Below, one piece after another: positions 21,492-34,727 of a stretch of DNA of 64,000 nt (position 1 is the stretch's first letter; each line of letters opens with the position of its first letter). The stretch is taken from positions 9,453,278-9,517,277 of the forward strand of contig CAIIXF020000008.1 in NCBI GenBank assembly GCA_903813345.2, in the 5' to 3' direction. The DNA comes from Owenia fusiformis. Lineage: Eukaryota > Annelida > Polychaeta > Sabellida > Oweniidae. The position numbers and the translations under genes are program-made. Under the pieces are notes generated by a model, which worked only from the letters and a program-made list of their open reading frames with translations, was not told where the DNA came from and did no database searches.

Positions 21492-21682
21492 ATGTCGAGG
21501 GCAAGGAATTGGACAAATGATGAACAAGAATTATTAGTATCTCTCATTGAGAAGGATGCAAATATTCTTTTGGCACCACTTAGCTGTCAAATAACAATAC
21601 AGTCACAGGATAGTTGCTGGGCAAGGGTAGCTGAAAAAATAAGTTCACTTGGTGTGGAAATGAGGACTAGAAAAAATGTTAT
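21492..21682 (+). CDS. Myb/SANT-like DNA-binding domain exon (partial gene)
   Basis: ATG at 21492 begins MSRARNWTNDEQELLVSLI; later come SCWARVAEKISSLGVEMRTR and KNV. The spacing of the aromatic residues (W7, W at about residue 42) and the final RTRKNV fit the Myb/SANT-like (Harbinger/MSANTD-type) DNA-binding fold. A consensus donor (AT|GTAAGT) at 21683 would join further exons, which I could not identify. It may be a host gene derived from a PIF/Harbinger transposon or a stray transposon exon. A nested transposon begins 0.6 kb downstream. Confidence 0.55.
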
Positions 21683-23038
21683 GTAAGTCACACATCACTG
21701 AAAATAAAGGGGGCCCCAATAAATAACTGTTAAAACGGGAAGTTGTCATGTTACTGAAACTAACTGAAATAAAATGAACTTTTGGTCGTTGTTGTATGTG
21801 TTCTACAATGCTTCTATCTAAAATCTGTCAACATAATTTTTCAACAGACAATGAAACGATAACAGCTAATGAGTTTTCTATTTGGTGGTGTATATTTTAC
21901 ATTTTATACACATGCAAGAAAATTGCAAGTTGTGGGTTCCATATCGATATATGTTTAAATATGTCTCCAGTGTATTCCTGGTCACCAAATCCTGGCTACG
22001 CCACTGAGAACAGTATGTTTGTCATTAACTTCCATTAATTGAAACATTTACATTACCTTGTTTATAAATGATTACTGAAAACATATATTGGTTGTTTGTT
22101 ATAGGTCTTTATTACAGTCATAAATTATTAGCCTCCTGTTCTGGGGTTAGCTTGACTTGATCAAGTTGGTAACAGCAGGAACTCTCTCTACATATCAGTT
22201 CATATCAGGCAAATCCCTTATTTGTAAGAATGTCATTGTGGAAAGTTCCCAACTTTACCTTCTTCTAGGGCTGACGAGGAATGGAATTATTGTTCCAACC
22301 ATTTGATTTTACCTTCCGAACCAGATGAACTGCTGTCTCATGTTCAGATATTTTTGGAATTCATTGTTTCCTGTAAAGAACACTTGCAAACTCGTTATAA
22401 GTGAACTGAAATGAAACAAAATCAATAGATATATTATATTAATATAGATATTTAAAAGTTGTTTAATATGCGATAAATAATATAAATAAATGATTCACAC
22501 CCTTTTGAATTATGTATTATGCCAATTGTTAAAAGCTAATATAAAAGCTATATAAACTAGGGGTGGGACGGATAACCGAAATACCGAAAAACCGCGGTTC
22601 ATAGCCTTCGGATCGGTTTTCGGATCACGGCCCTACTTTCGGATCAGCTTTTCGGATCGTTTTCGGATTAATATTTCATTGGTCAAGTATCAATAAAACA
22701 GTTAAAAACACTGTTTTACAGCAACATTTTTGATATTCCTAGTCCCTACCTTGTCTGTCTGTGTCTGTTGCTAGCTCACTCGTTTACTAGATTCGTTTCG
22801 TATCCACGTATTCGTATCCCTCGGTAATCAATCATGTGGTCCCTCGTACTATATTCTTTAGTCGTGTATTCTAAATAATATGTATTGTTCATGAAATACT
22901 ATAACATAAAATTCCATCTATAAAATATTGTTATAACGTGGCATAATTGATACAAAGATTTGCGCAAATTTATATTTCCGCAGGTTCGATATAGGGTATT
23001 ATTTTGTGCGCACCCACAATACATTCAAATATGGCGTC

Positions 23039-25047
23039 TGAGGCCCGATTCATGAAAGCTCCGCAAGCTTGCGGAATTCCGCAACTCCCTGCGGTACCGC
23101 TATTTCCAATTCACAAAAGGGCCGCAAAATCAGCATCACCGCAGATATCTTGCGGTACCGCGAGAATTACGTCATTATCGTGCGGTACCTCTGTACTTAC
23201 CGCAAGTCACTCTCTGGAAATTCAGTGTAATCAATCCCCTTGAGAACACATTTAACATTAGCTTTTATCGATGGAAATACGTACATGTGTATTTCATATA
23301 TCGTCCTTTCATCAGGACAATTTTCTAAATAAATAAAATAAAAATTAGAAAGTGATATAGACGTTCAAATATGGATGTAAAAGCAATGTGTTATGAGTAG
23401 TTTTTAAGGTTTTCAATGTTGCGGAACACCGCAACTTCAATTATGTACATTTTGAATATGAATAATAAGTACCCTCTGGTAGCTATTTGTCATCGTCAAT
23501 CCATGAACACAAGAACGGTTGCCAAACTTATGGAGGGGAGTGTATCATATCTAATATCCATATCATCCTGCTAATTTCAATATCACCCGGGGATATATTT
23601 TGAAGTAGATTTCGCTCTCGATTATGTTATAACTTTTATCATTATTCACCTCTCTAGATGGTATACAACTCTGTAGCCACCGGGGGTTCGAGGGTTCCCC
23701 GGTCTAACTTTCCGAAAATTTCCCTGATGGCCATTTCAGAAGTATATGGTGAGTTTACGGTATTAAAAGATCGCTAAAATTAACAAATATATAAACAACA
23801 CTGTAAAATCCCCAGAGGATCCCCCGAATTGAAGGACTCGTTTTCCCCGAATATTTTCATTAGAAATTGTTAGTTATCGATCTAAACAAAGTATATTAAT
23901 TTAATGATATCTAGATCAGATTAAGGAGAAATGTTAAAAAGAAACAGAGATTTACGTGCGAAGAAAACCAGAAGATTTTTCTTGAATATTTCTTTCAATC
24001 ATTATTAACTGTTTTGAAATGATATTATATTAGTAATGGTGTGGAAAGCATCGATTGACAGATATTTATTGGGGGATGCCGGGAATTACAAAATGCGTCT
24101 CTTTTACCGCAATTTAGAGTAAATAATGATGAACTTATCATTCTAGATCCTAGGACGAAGAACAACCAGACATGAAGCAAGCGTCGCTCGAATTTTTACA
24201 GATTTTTTTGTTTCCAGTGTTTTTATGAATAACTGTGTAGAAACAATTGAAGTCATTTGGGGTCGCCTTTGTATATACTGGTTCCGTGGTTGTGGGTTTA
24301 TCTATTACCATCTCGAATGCGAAAGTGACGGCAGTTACCTTCGCTTGATATCGACCAGTGAGGAATTAAATCAGTGCAAATATTGTTTGAGATACACCCG
24401 GGGAGATACAACAGTACAATGGAATACAATATGTTACTTTATTCCGATACTATAAGAAATTACAGTTTAGATAAATTGACTGTAGGTCAATAAGATAATT
24501 TTATTTACAACTTTACTCAATTTAACGCATATCAGCAACAAATTCTAAATATATTATCTAACGGGACGTAAAATTATGGGTTCAAGACGCCGATAGGCCT
24601 ACTGGTGATCTAAGCTTACCTCCCTCACAATGCAATCCCATGCCTCATTCTTTTTTTAAGCGTTAACAGATCACTAACATGACTTAGAGAATGCGTCAAC
24701 ACATCATACTTTTTTTCTTTGATGTCCATCATAACTTCTAATTGAATACTGGAGAAAGCCTCCGAGCGTTGTTTTCCGACCTCGTCTGCCATTTTTTGAA
24801 GCAGAATGTCAACCCGAGGTCAAAATTTACAAGGGTCGCTATAAGGGGTCTAACTGACATAGGTGTCTTAATTAGTGACACTGGTAAAGGAGATGGCTTG
24901 CGGACACAGAGATAACATGCGGACACGCCCTGGATTTGCGGATAGCTTTGTGAATACGACGTAACGCAATAAATTGCGGACACGCAATAGGTCCGCAATT
25001 ACATTGCGGACACGCAAGCTTGCGGAGCTTTCATGAATTAGGCCTCA
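23039..25047. mobile_element. Inner element with GGCC..ATTCATGAAAGC inverted termini
   Basis: TGAGGCCCGATTCATGAAAG at 23039 is mirrored at 25047, with CTCCGCAAGCTTGCGG following in both arms (about 34 bp in all). Sub-terminal GCGGACACGC words repeat at the right end and GCGGTACCGC words at the left. It carries a Myb/SANT-like remnant on the minus strand, so a PIF/Harbinger origin is likely. Target duplications could not be resolved. Confidence 0.7.
24620..24792 (-). pseudogene. Frameshifted Myb/SANT-like (Harbinger-type) fragment
   Basis: On the minus strand, ATG at 24792 gives MADEVGKQRSEAFSSIQLEV and later DIKEKKYDVL. In a shifted frame after a run of seven A (T7 at 24651-24657 on the plus strand) it continues KNEAWDCIVRE and meets a consensus donor (GAG|GTAAGC). 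The pieces together match the pattern of Harbinger Myb/SANT proteins; unshifted, the frame ends in a stop. It is read as a broken copy. No DDE nuclease was found in the element. Confidence 0.6.
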
Positions 25048-25399
25048 GGATCTCAAATTCCCGTTTTCCCAAAAGAAATGAAGATTATTGCAGCCCCCAC
25101 AAAGCTAAAATCAGCCGTTTGGATAAAAGAAAGTGACAGTCAGCAGTGAAGTCAGAGACAAAGCAGCTAATCATGTCAATCAATACAAATCCTTAAAATG
25201 AATGAACCGAACCGAAAAAACCGAACAGACGGCTGATGATCCGAAAAACCGAACCGAACCGAAACGAACCGTCCCATCCCTAATATAAACTAAACATTAT
25301 AAACATTTGGTTCCGAAATTACAAAAGTTTTGAATTCTGAAGGCAAGTTCCAAAATCTGTTCTGATTCCATTCTATTCTTTGCCAGCCCTCAGCCAATA

Positions 25400-28300
25400 C
25401 ATCATTGTTTTTCACCCAACTCGGCTCAGCTATTGCAGACAGTGAACAGGAGGTTTACAGTCACACGGGGGTGAGGGCTCAGAGTCAGATTATGCCAACA
25501 AGTGCTTCTGAGATGTTCTATGTTTATTACAAACACATTAATTTTGAAAGAAGTGAAGTCAAATCCAAAGTGTAGGTTATTAGGACCTAGAAGAACATCA
25601 ACTGTTATTGAACTTTGATTTTATTGATAAGTCTTAAATAGTTGCATTTTTATTGATTCTTGATAATTTATTGATAATTGATAATTGTTTTACTAAATTG
25701 TACACACGAGTTACTGGATCCAGATCCAGAAGCTAACAAGGGGGGGGGTTAGTTATTGATTTATAAGAATTTGCTATATACATGTACCAGTAATGCTAAC
25801 CTGCATCAGTTTTTTAGCAAGATTCAGGCATTGATAGCATGAATTCTAGAGGACCTATGATCCCAAAAATTACAAATGCATCAGATTAGGCAATCAGGTC
25901 TCACCTTTTAAAAGTCCAGGACCTTATGTGTTCTAAATATATAGTTATGGCCCCCTAAAAATGGCAAAAATTCAACGGAGGATCGAACCATCGCAAGAGA
26001 TTTTGTCACAAATCAAAGCGGCCATGTATTGTTCTGCAAGGAAAGTTTGATGAAAATCTCAAAAGTGCCTTGAAAGAACATAGGTCTCAAATATGATGAA
26101 AATGACATTTTCTGCAATTTTCAGACAATTATTTACATGGTAGTGAATAGGCGTCAGGAAATTGTGTAGCAGGAGGTCTAAACGTCAACGGATTTAACTG
26201 AATTTTTTTGTGCTTGCTTTCCTCTACCATTCCATCTTGAGACGGAAAAAAAGTTGAAAAGTGAAACACCCTAGGTGTACTATCCTTATTGGATGATATA
26301 CATGCAAGACAATTGAGTTGTAATATTAGGTTTCATTTACATCACCATGAATCTGCACTAGCGTCATCCTAATTAAAGGTGTTTTCTTTGAAATGCTCTC
26401 ACTTTTAGGTGTTTGAGCTTGTCTACAAATGTGGGTACTGATATATGTTTATAATAGAGAAGTTTCTATATAGCTTTGATATCTCACTAATTCTCGTTTT
26501 TTCATGAGGTTTTAAGAGATTTGCATATTAAACCTCTAATGACTTACCTTTTCTTAATGGCATATTTGAATCCAGTGAAACGTTTTCTACAATAATAACA
26601 TTGAACTATACAGATATGTCATTTAAATCATCCTCCATAACTTTTTTTTAAAAAATCTCCATTGATGCAATGCTAAAATTCTTTAAATCTTTGTTAGTTC
26701 GTTTGACAATTTTTCCAAAGTTTTCATGATTAATCACATTATGCACATTGATATGATCATCCTATAGTATGTCATTAGAGTTTTAGACAGATTCAACCAA
26801 CACTTTGTCATAAATCATTAAATTAAGTGACTTTAATTGCAAGTTTATAACGTATAAGTCAATGGCAGTCTGGCCCAAGCAAAACAAAAATTAAACATTA
26901 TGATATCAGCTTATTCAGCCATATAGAAACTCCCTTTACTTATTGACAAACTATGTGGCATCAAGATTCAGTGAAGTTACTGAAATCAATATCAAAAACA
27001 TTTGATGGTGATAGGAGCGTGTGAAATGTGTTCTGATGGCTTCTGAACAATATCTTGCAATAAGGTATATACACCTTAAAGGGTGACACATATCGTTAAG
27101 CAAATCGAACGCTTGTTTCTGGTGTTGCTCACCATTAAGTATAAAAGGCCCGATTGCGGAATAATGCTCCAGGGTTCACAGGCTCGAAGTCATTGTGTCA
27201 ACACCTGTAACTGTTATATAGCATTAGTATATTAAAGATCATCACACATTTATAAAAGAGAGATTTTCATTTTGACAAATCAATTTCTCATTTATGGTGA
27301 ATTTTCGGGATCTTCTATTTGTGTATACTAAGGGAAAATTTGACATATAAATTTCTATAACATATTAGTACATAGCTTGGCATATGAAATATCCTCCAAA
27401 TGAAACAAAGCAGTTCTAATACAAGGATTTATATTGGCTGTTGTACATTCTTTGAACACTTACTCTCTCAATAATGTTTTCAGAATTATTAAAAACAGAT
27501 TACTTTATCTCCAAGACAATTTACTTGACCGAAATAGAGCCTCCAAGTACGAAATAGAGCCTCCAAGTGCGCTCCTTAGTGATTTTTATCAGCTTTCTAA
27601 CGGTGTATTGGTACTACACACTATTTTCAAATATCAAATCTCTTTTCGACAGAAAACAAAAATTCTGAAGCATTTTGTAGCATAATGGGGCCACTGCACT
27701 TAATGATGTATAATTTGACATTGAATTAGTTATTGTAAACCTAAAAATAATCCATTCTGGCCACAAGGGTATTTGTCATTTTGAAATTGATTTTCATAAA
27801 ATTAATAAATGACCCCTAGGGGATGAAAGGGTTAATATCTAATTTTGCATTCACTAAAAATTCAAATGGAGGTCAGATTATTATAGCTGACCCTTTCAGC
27901 TTTCCAATGGTATATTGGAACCTTAGTTCAGAGGTGGTCATTTATATCACCCTCTACTTATTTCAGTTGACTGGATTTTACAAAACTCATCTTATTTCTT
28001 GAAATTGGACTGATCCAGTTGACTTGCCTGGAGCCGCCATATTGTTTTTTTTATATTGGAAGCTTATTGGAACCCTATAAAGGTATCCTGTATGAATATT
28101 TTTCTAGTGATACTTCCAATTCTAATATTAAACCTTAATATAGTGTTTTGCCCCGAGATACAATATACGATTTTTTCAATATCCGTCTCTTGTTATTGTT
28201 TGGCTTCACTATCTACAAACATTTCTTTGGCAAGGCCTCTGGTAAGCTCTAACCTTTTCAAATGTTGGTGGAATTTTAATAAATGTATGTCATACTGAAT

Positions 28301-29330
28301 CAGCATTTCAGTGTGATATATATTTAATTAATTGATAATTTTGCATCTTTTTGTCTGGTGGAAATGTTATAATTTTGAAATTGCAGGGGTTTCACTAGAA
28401 TTTCTCACAACAGGCTAAATAAATGTAAACAACAGGTAAAAGTAATGGCAATCATAAATTTAACATGGGAAAGTTTAAAAGTCCTTAAAAACAACAGGCG
28501 ATTTTGTGAAAACAACCAGTGAAAATCGCCTGTTGCCTGCTGCTAATGAAACACATATTTTGGGAAACTATGTCAATGCTGTTACAGGCTCATTGCATTC
28601 TACATTATCATCAATTACTCACAATAAAGGTGTTTGTACAAGTATCTAAACATAAATTGAATAATCCTAGATTTATTACTGTGTTCATTTGGACAAAAGT
28701 TGAAGCATTGAAAATGATTAAACATGACTGACAGTTGATAGCCAATTTTTTAAGGTAGAAGTAAATATAAGTTGTAGGTCCGATTTTGTTCATATTTTTT
28801 TACATGTATTATTTTACGCTATTTACTATAACCCAAAAAAGAGTGATTTTGATCATTGTATATACATCAGGCGATTTTTTTATTACCTTTATTTACAAAC
28901 AGTAATAGAACTTTTATCAAGGCAGTATCCTTGTATTTGTGATTCAATGATACATGTACTTTTAAATGTCTCTTTTTGTTTGTTTTACAGTATATATATA
29001 CAAAGGCAGCCAGTGACATTGTATTTGTATGCGCTGCAGAACCAGATAGCAATCAGAAAATAAAAGCGCTTGAGACTTCCTGAAACCTTTTAAACAGCAG
29101 GAAGGAGTGACAGGCAAAATTGCAGACTTGCAAATAGATGACGTAGAAGTGTAAAACAACATAATTGATTCTCAACTTTATGGTAAGTTATGTTTTTATT
29201 TTATTGTTCCCAATTTTATATTAACAGCTTATTAAAGTGGCATAACACCATCAAATCCATTTGTATTTTGTCTTGAATGAATTTTCTAAATGATACTACT
29301 TGATTCATTATTGAGTATGTCAGAATATGT
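25400..29330. other. Intergenic sequence, no gene recognised
   Basis: Only short AT-rich open frames. A G-run of ten lies at about 25741. A TATA-box-like site at 27140 is listed separately. Confidence 0.35.
27138..27175 (+). promoter_or_regulatory. Candidate TATA-box promoter
   Basis: AGTATAAAAGGCCCG at 27138-27152 is an almost ideal animal TATA box with the GC-rich 3' flank. A transcription start would fall near 27170. The 500 bases downstream hold no convincing ORF, so the product would be a non-coding first exon, a transposon promoter, or nothing. Confidence 0.35.
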
Positions 29331-29339
29331 TAAGGAACC

Positions 29340-29493
29340 AGGGGCGGATCCAGGATTTTGTGTTAGGGGGGGCGTGTGATAATAACTGTGTGCGAAGAGT
29401 CAAATTTTGTAAAAAGCGATGAGGCAAAACACAAATTTTTCGACTTTAGGGGGGGCGTGCGCCCCCCACACCCCGTCTAGATCCGCTGGTGGG
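29340..29493. mobile_element. Short G/C-rich terminal-repeat MITE
   Basis: GGGGCGGATCCAGGATTT at the left end mirrors TCTAGATCCGC at the right end. Inside each end are GGGGGGGCGTG tracts, with CGCCCCCC on the inner right. About 150 bp, non-coding. A related end (CCCAGATCCGCCCCTG) occurs near 35111-35126. Confidence 0.65.
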
Positions 29494-29499
29494 GACAAA

Positions 29500-32030
29500 T
29501 TTTACTGAGTCATTCTTGGGTTGCAATATGGTGACCTTGATGCAAGATGGCTATCTTTAACAACTATGACAGTCAGTCGATTGATATTATTTTTTTCAAA
29601 ATAATCACTTTACCTAATATATTTTTTAAAAAGTTTTATTTTTATTTCTTCAATTACATATAAAGTTACATATTGAGATGACCTGAGAGCTAACCATTAG
29701 TTCACTAGTTGAGAGTTTCATCCAAGACATCCCTTTTACTGAAAATGCTTGCAAAGTGTTCTTAAACGCCATTTATTAAGAACATCCTTCCTGACTCCAA
29801 GACCATATTTAGCTAAAGGTGAAAAATCATACACTGTTAACCTGACTGGTTATAGATGCGTTCAGAAAAAATCTAGAATCGAAAAGATTGAATTGAATAT
29901 TTAATTGATAACCTTCCATCTGATGAAAGCTAGCGCCACCTATATACCCTGATTAATATGAAGCTAGAAACTTATAATCTAAAATGACTTTCAATTGATA
30001 TTGATTTTGAAAATGGTATTTATTGATTAATTTGTCACCTTCAGATGATATTCATTCAACCTTGCAGTTGGATAGACGTGACATGAGTTCTAAAGATCTG
30101 TTACATTTATACTGCAAAAATATGTAGATGTGCATGTGCAGAATGGGCCAATTGACATAACATGTTATGAGACACACAAAAAATCAAATTGTCAGATTAG
30201 GTTAATGTGGCTGATGCAGAGTGTCACATTAACGGATACATTAGGGAATACCATTAGATTTGATTTTCTTTCAAGAATAAGTAAGAGGACACTGTCAGAG
30301 ACATACATGGACTCATAAAGTGCATGGCCAAGGTGTTATATCTGCATAAAGAATATATAGGTAGTATTGTAAAGGTAAAACATGGTCACTGTTGAAGATC
30401 ATCCGCAATCTGGTTGCAAGAAGAGCTTGCGGACAGAGAATAACACTACGATAAATTGAGATGTTACTTATGAAAAGATAGCTATATCCCACTGTATAAA
30501 TTATCAAACAAGGGCAACAGGGGTATGGAACAGATCAATGAATAGTTGACAATGACTGGAAGATGCGTTTGATCTGCTTAAAATAGGTACCGAGGAATGA
30601 TTAAATTAACATATTTATCTATTTTAGACGTTATAATTTAACTGACCTGCCTACCCTAAATACAGGTTACCATGGCAACCTTATTTCAAAATTAATTTAA
30701 GATACAGCTAAAATATTTTAGCATCGTATGTGTAATTACATAATCTACATGTTCTGAAAAAATGAAAAGGATATGTGAAAAAATCACAAAATGAGAGCAT
30801 TTTTATCAGAATATATGGATCGCCCCTTGTATATTCCTCTGTAGATATAATATTGAAATAGATTTAGTTACTTGGTTTTTTAGTGAGTAGTCTTATTAGC
30901 AAAGAACCTCCATTCAATTATGCCTTGTCGATATGGCCACCCAAAAATATCATCTTTGATAACTCAAATACTAGTTGACTGATTTGGTTCAAAATCTATA
31001 TGCTTATGCCTTTGGGACATTGGATTTTACTTAAGAAGACATTTTCAAAATGACTGCCTAATTCAAAATGGCCACCATCTTCCATGAAAGAATGTTAGTT
31101 TTAATAACTTAATTACAAGTTATAAGATTTTTGAAATACCAGGTGACGGATTTTGTTCAAAGTTTATATGCTGATTTTTTGAACACCTGTTTGAAGTGAA
31201 CACCTCAAATTGTTTTTCTTTAATTTTCATATTTTGAATATTATATCTCATGGACTCCTGTTGTAACTTAAAACCTATTCATAATTATTAAGTATTGTTC
31301 ACTCTAGAGAGGTTATATATTAGTATGTGTCCTAGAAACAGTTCACTTTCACCCTCATTAAAATGATGTGCTTTGCTTGCTTATATTGGCGGTCTGTGGA
31401 TCCATCTGGGTTGTTTTGCTTGTCAAAGACTGCCCTACCAGTATACCCAGTATGATTGCCCAATTTACCCAATGTACATTCAATTAACAGATAATAAACA
31501 GCCCCCCCCCCCCTAATTCAGAATTTCCTCTTTACTACAGAATGTCAGTTTCTTAACAGGGCATATTATTGTACTAGTTTACAAACAGTTACTAACCTTT
31601 TAATGAATAAAAGATGTGTGGAGGCTGATAACTAGAATTGTACATGAATCTTGCCAGGCATAGAAATAGAGGATACTAGGGGTGAAAAGGCTATATGAGA
31701 CATTTGGCAGAAGGGATCTATATTATGTTGAAATATAAGGAAATGATACGCCTAAGTTGATGAAATGTATATAAGAAGCCTGACCTCATCTACTTTGGAT
31801 ATACTTCTTTCTTTACTTATTCTACTTATAGTACAAATACATTGCTAAAATAAAGCATAAGAGTATATGCAGTCCATAGGATATTTATGAAATTTTGGGG
31901 ATATTTTTCATCAATATTCTTGAATATTCCTCAAAAATTACATAGGAATACACAGATACAGTTATAAGTACACATTTATATTTTTGCTGAAGAAAAACAT
32001 AGTAATTAATATCAATAAACCTTAAGTCAG
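29500..32030. other. Intergenic sequence, no gene recognised
   Basis: Short AT-rich open frames only. A run of 12 C lies at 31501-31515. Confidence 0.35.
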
Positions 32031-32049
32031 ACATATTATGTTGATTATA

Positions 32050-32600
32050 AGAAGGCCCTTAGTCTGGGGCCTTCTATTTTTTGTCAATATCGTTATCATT
32101 TAGTTTTATTATTAGGAGGCCTGTCTTTTGGCCTATGGTTTTGTATTTATACTTTATATTGTTATTCCTAACAGTCCTAGCTTCTAGCTAGGCATCAGTA
32201 ATAGTCATGCTATATGCTCCTACTGGGGAACTAGATGGACTTGCTGGGAAAATATTTTGTATGTAGGTCAAGAACAACATTTTACGTCAGGTCAAAGTTC
32301 CTAGAGGTTTGGCCTTAAACTTCAACATTTCTTGCAATTAATTTAATCGTAACTTCCAAAAAGCATTACCTCCAACCAATAAATGTTTCACCATTTTTTG
32401 AGATGTTAAAAACTGACACTTTCAGCTTGCTTCAGATTTGAGTGCCAATTGTTTTGGAAAATCATATATAATATAAGTAAGTTGACTGGAGGTCATATCT
32501 GACCTTTACTTGACCTTCAAATCTTAAAGCCCAGTGGTCAAGGTCATAGAATTAGGTCATTACATTTTAAAAGTTCTTCACTGCTAAACTTGACAACTAA
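32050..32600. repeat. Hairpin and AGGTCA-containing repeat remnants
   Basis: GAAGGCCCTTAGTCTGGGGCCTTC at about 32051-32074 forms a hairpin like those bordering the repeat at 54.6-55.6 kb, followed by a GGAGGCC variant. At 32490-32560, TGACCTTTACTTGACC and AAGGTCA words belong to the same half-site-rich repeat class as 51.7 kb. Confidence 0.45.
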
Positions 32601-33568
32601 AATTGAAGGACTATTCATTCCATTTTTGCATGATAGAGGGGTAGCAGTTTAGAAAGGAGGGCAAATTTCTTTTTTGTGCTTCATTCAGGGGAAACAGATT
32701 AGTGTATACATGCCTGAGACAGGGGTAACAGTTTTAAGAGGGAGAATTTCTTTATTTGGCGCTTGATACAGTGGATAAAGGTGTTAGAAGGCTCAAGAAA
32801 AGTGAAATATTGCCAACTTTTCCAGGATAGATGTAGCTATGGAATGAAATGATCACCCCATTGTCGGTTCAGGCTATTTGAATCCCTTGGTTGAACAAAT
32901 AACCTGAACCTCAAGTTCTGTATAATTTAATTTCACTATTATTAGCCTATGTCTTCGTTACCACTTTTGTAAAAGGTTGCATTTCCCAAGGCCAGGCTTG
33001 GGGTGGAGTGAGAAAATGTTGATAGTTGCTTCACAATGGAGCTATGCTGTAATAGGCTTAAAGTTTGTATACTTACTGCTATAAATCGCTTCATTTTTCC
33101 AGACGATCAGTAAGGGTATGTGACTTAGTTTCTTGGAAATTAGGTCAAATTTTTATCTAGGTCAAAGTTCTTCAAATCCATCGAGATACGTGTCATTTTC
33201 ATAGGAAAATCAGGATTCCTAATCTGAAATTGATTGGACTTCCAGTTGACCTTCTATGACCTTTTAAAGTTAAAAAATGTCAAATTTTTGATATCTTCAT
33301 TTCGACTTAAAAGACCTTAAAAAATTGGTAAACTCAAAATTTTTAGTGTAAAGGTCAAGATCTAAATTTAGGTCATTTTTCTAATTTTTGCTTTTATCAC
33401 ACTAAAGTTCAATATTTTGGTTTTAAATTTGGTAAGAATAGAGCATATAAATGTACATTTTCTTTCTCATTTTCTCATCAATATCAGATGTCAAAATTAC
33501 TTTTTAAATTAAAATCTGGAATCTGGAATCTTGAATTGAACTTGTTCAATTTCACCAATCTAGTTATT

Positions 33569-33800
33569 ATGTCACCACCAAAAAGTGGTAACATATTGTT
33601 ATGGTCTCCATTTTTTTGACGGCGGTTGGTGGTTGGTGTCTGTAACAAATTTGTAACAAATTCTTAAAACTTCTGATAACTTAACAAATACTGTTTAGAC
33701 TGACTTCAATCGGTCAGGTCTTTCGCTTCAAATTAACCATTTTTTCAAAATCATCTACAAGTTCTCAATGATATTGTGAATAACTAGTTGGTTACATTTT
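33569..33800 (+). mobile_element. ATGTCACCACC-family repeat copy
   Basis: It begins ATGTCACCACCAAAAAGTGG and shares TAACATATTGTTATGGTCTC and TCTGTAACAAATT with the copies at 12.3 and 51.7 kb. It ends TTGGTTACATTTTGTCATG. Just upstream (33247-33262) is another TGACCT-N4-TGACCT site in related sequence. Confidence 0.7.
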
Positions 33801-34727
33801 GTCATGTTAATAAAGTTATTTTGAGATATGTTTTCAGAATGGCCAGTTTTCAACTTGCTTCAAATTGACCCAATATTTTTCAAAATCATAGCTACAATAT
33901 CTCAGAAGTTAAAATCTATTTTGAGATTTGACCAGTCTACAAATTCAATTTATCTTTTCATAACCATTTACTTCCTACCAGAAGTCTACTTATTATTGAA
34001 AATTACCTGCAACGACCTTCAAAATCGACCTGCACAAATTAACCTCACAATAATGGTGAACATATGGGACACAGTGATCTATATTATTATTGTATTGAAC
34101 TGATGGCTTCGGGGAAAAACCTAGATGTCAGTTCCAATCTCCTTGAACAAGTACTATCTAGTGTTGTATCTAATAGTCCAGTATAGACAATTCACTATTA
34201 ACATCTCATTCCGCAAGCAAGTTTACCAGACACACTAAAATTGTCTTAAAACATGATAAGAATTTTTATGGATACAACATCATTGCAAGCAAAAGAAGAC
34301 CATATCCTTCAAGGTCAATGCTAGAATAAAAAAAGAATGTTGACTGGATATGCAACTCATGTTGTTTTTCAGTACAGTATCAATATAAAAAGTCTGCATA
34401 CTGAATGCAATATGGCAATAGCAGAATAAAAGGAATTATTAAAAGCAGTAGTGAATAAACATTATATGCTGCATTAGCATGCCTCTATCAGCTGGTGGAC
34501 ATTTGAAGTCTGTCTAAAGAAGACTGCAAATGTAAATACTAAACATACAAGAATGAAGGTCAATGCATTAAGGTGAGATATATTTCATCATTAGGTTACT
34601 CAAATACAACAAATTTATGATCACTACATCATGGTTACTTATACAAAAAGTGCCATATTTGTGTGTTAATTAAACCTAAAAATTAAGATTTAATTGATAA
34701 GATATGCATGTGTGTGTGCACAGCTAA

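Larger units (their letters stand above)
22559..25283. mobile_element. hAT-like element with exact 8-bp target duplication
   Basis: TATAAACT occurs at 22551-22558 and again at 25284-25291, directly flanking the termini AGGGGTGGGACGG and CCGTCCCATCCCTAA. An 8-bp duplication with short G-rich termini is the hAT hallmark. Sub-terminal TTCGGATC-like words are repeated about five times on the left, and GAACCGAACCG words on the right, as expected for transposase binding. No hAT transposase is present, and another element is inserted inside. Confidence 0.85.
22267..25390. mobile_element. Outermost layer of nested transposon (AGGGCTG termini)
   Basis: The left end AGGGCTGACGAGGAATGGAA (about 22267) is mirrored by a diverged inverted copy ending ATTCCATTCTATTCTTTGCC / AGCCCT near 25390. 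No matching target duplication is visible, so this layer is less certain than the hAT-like element inside it. Confidence 0.45.
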
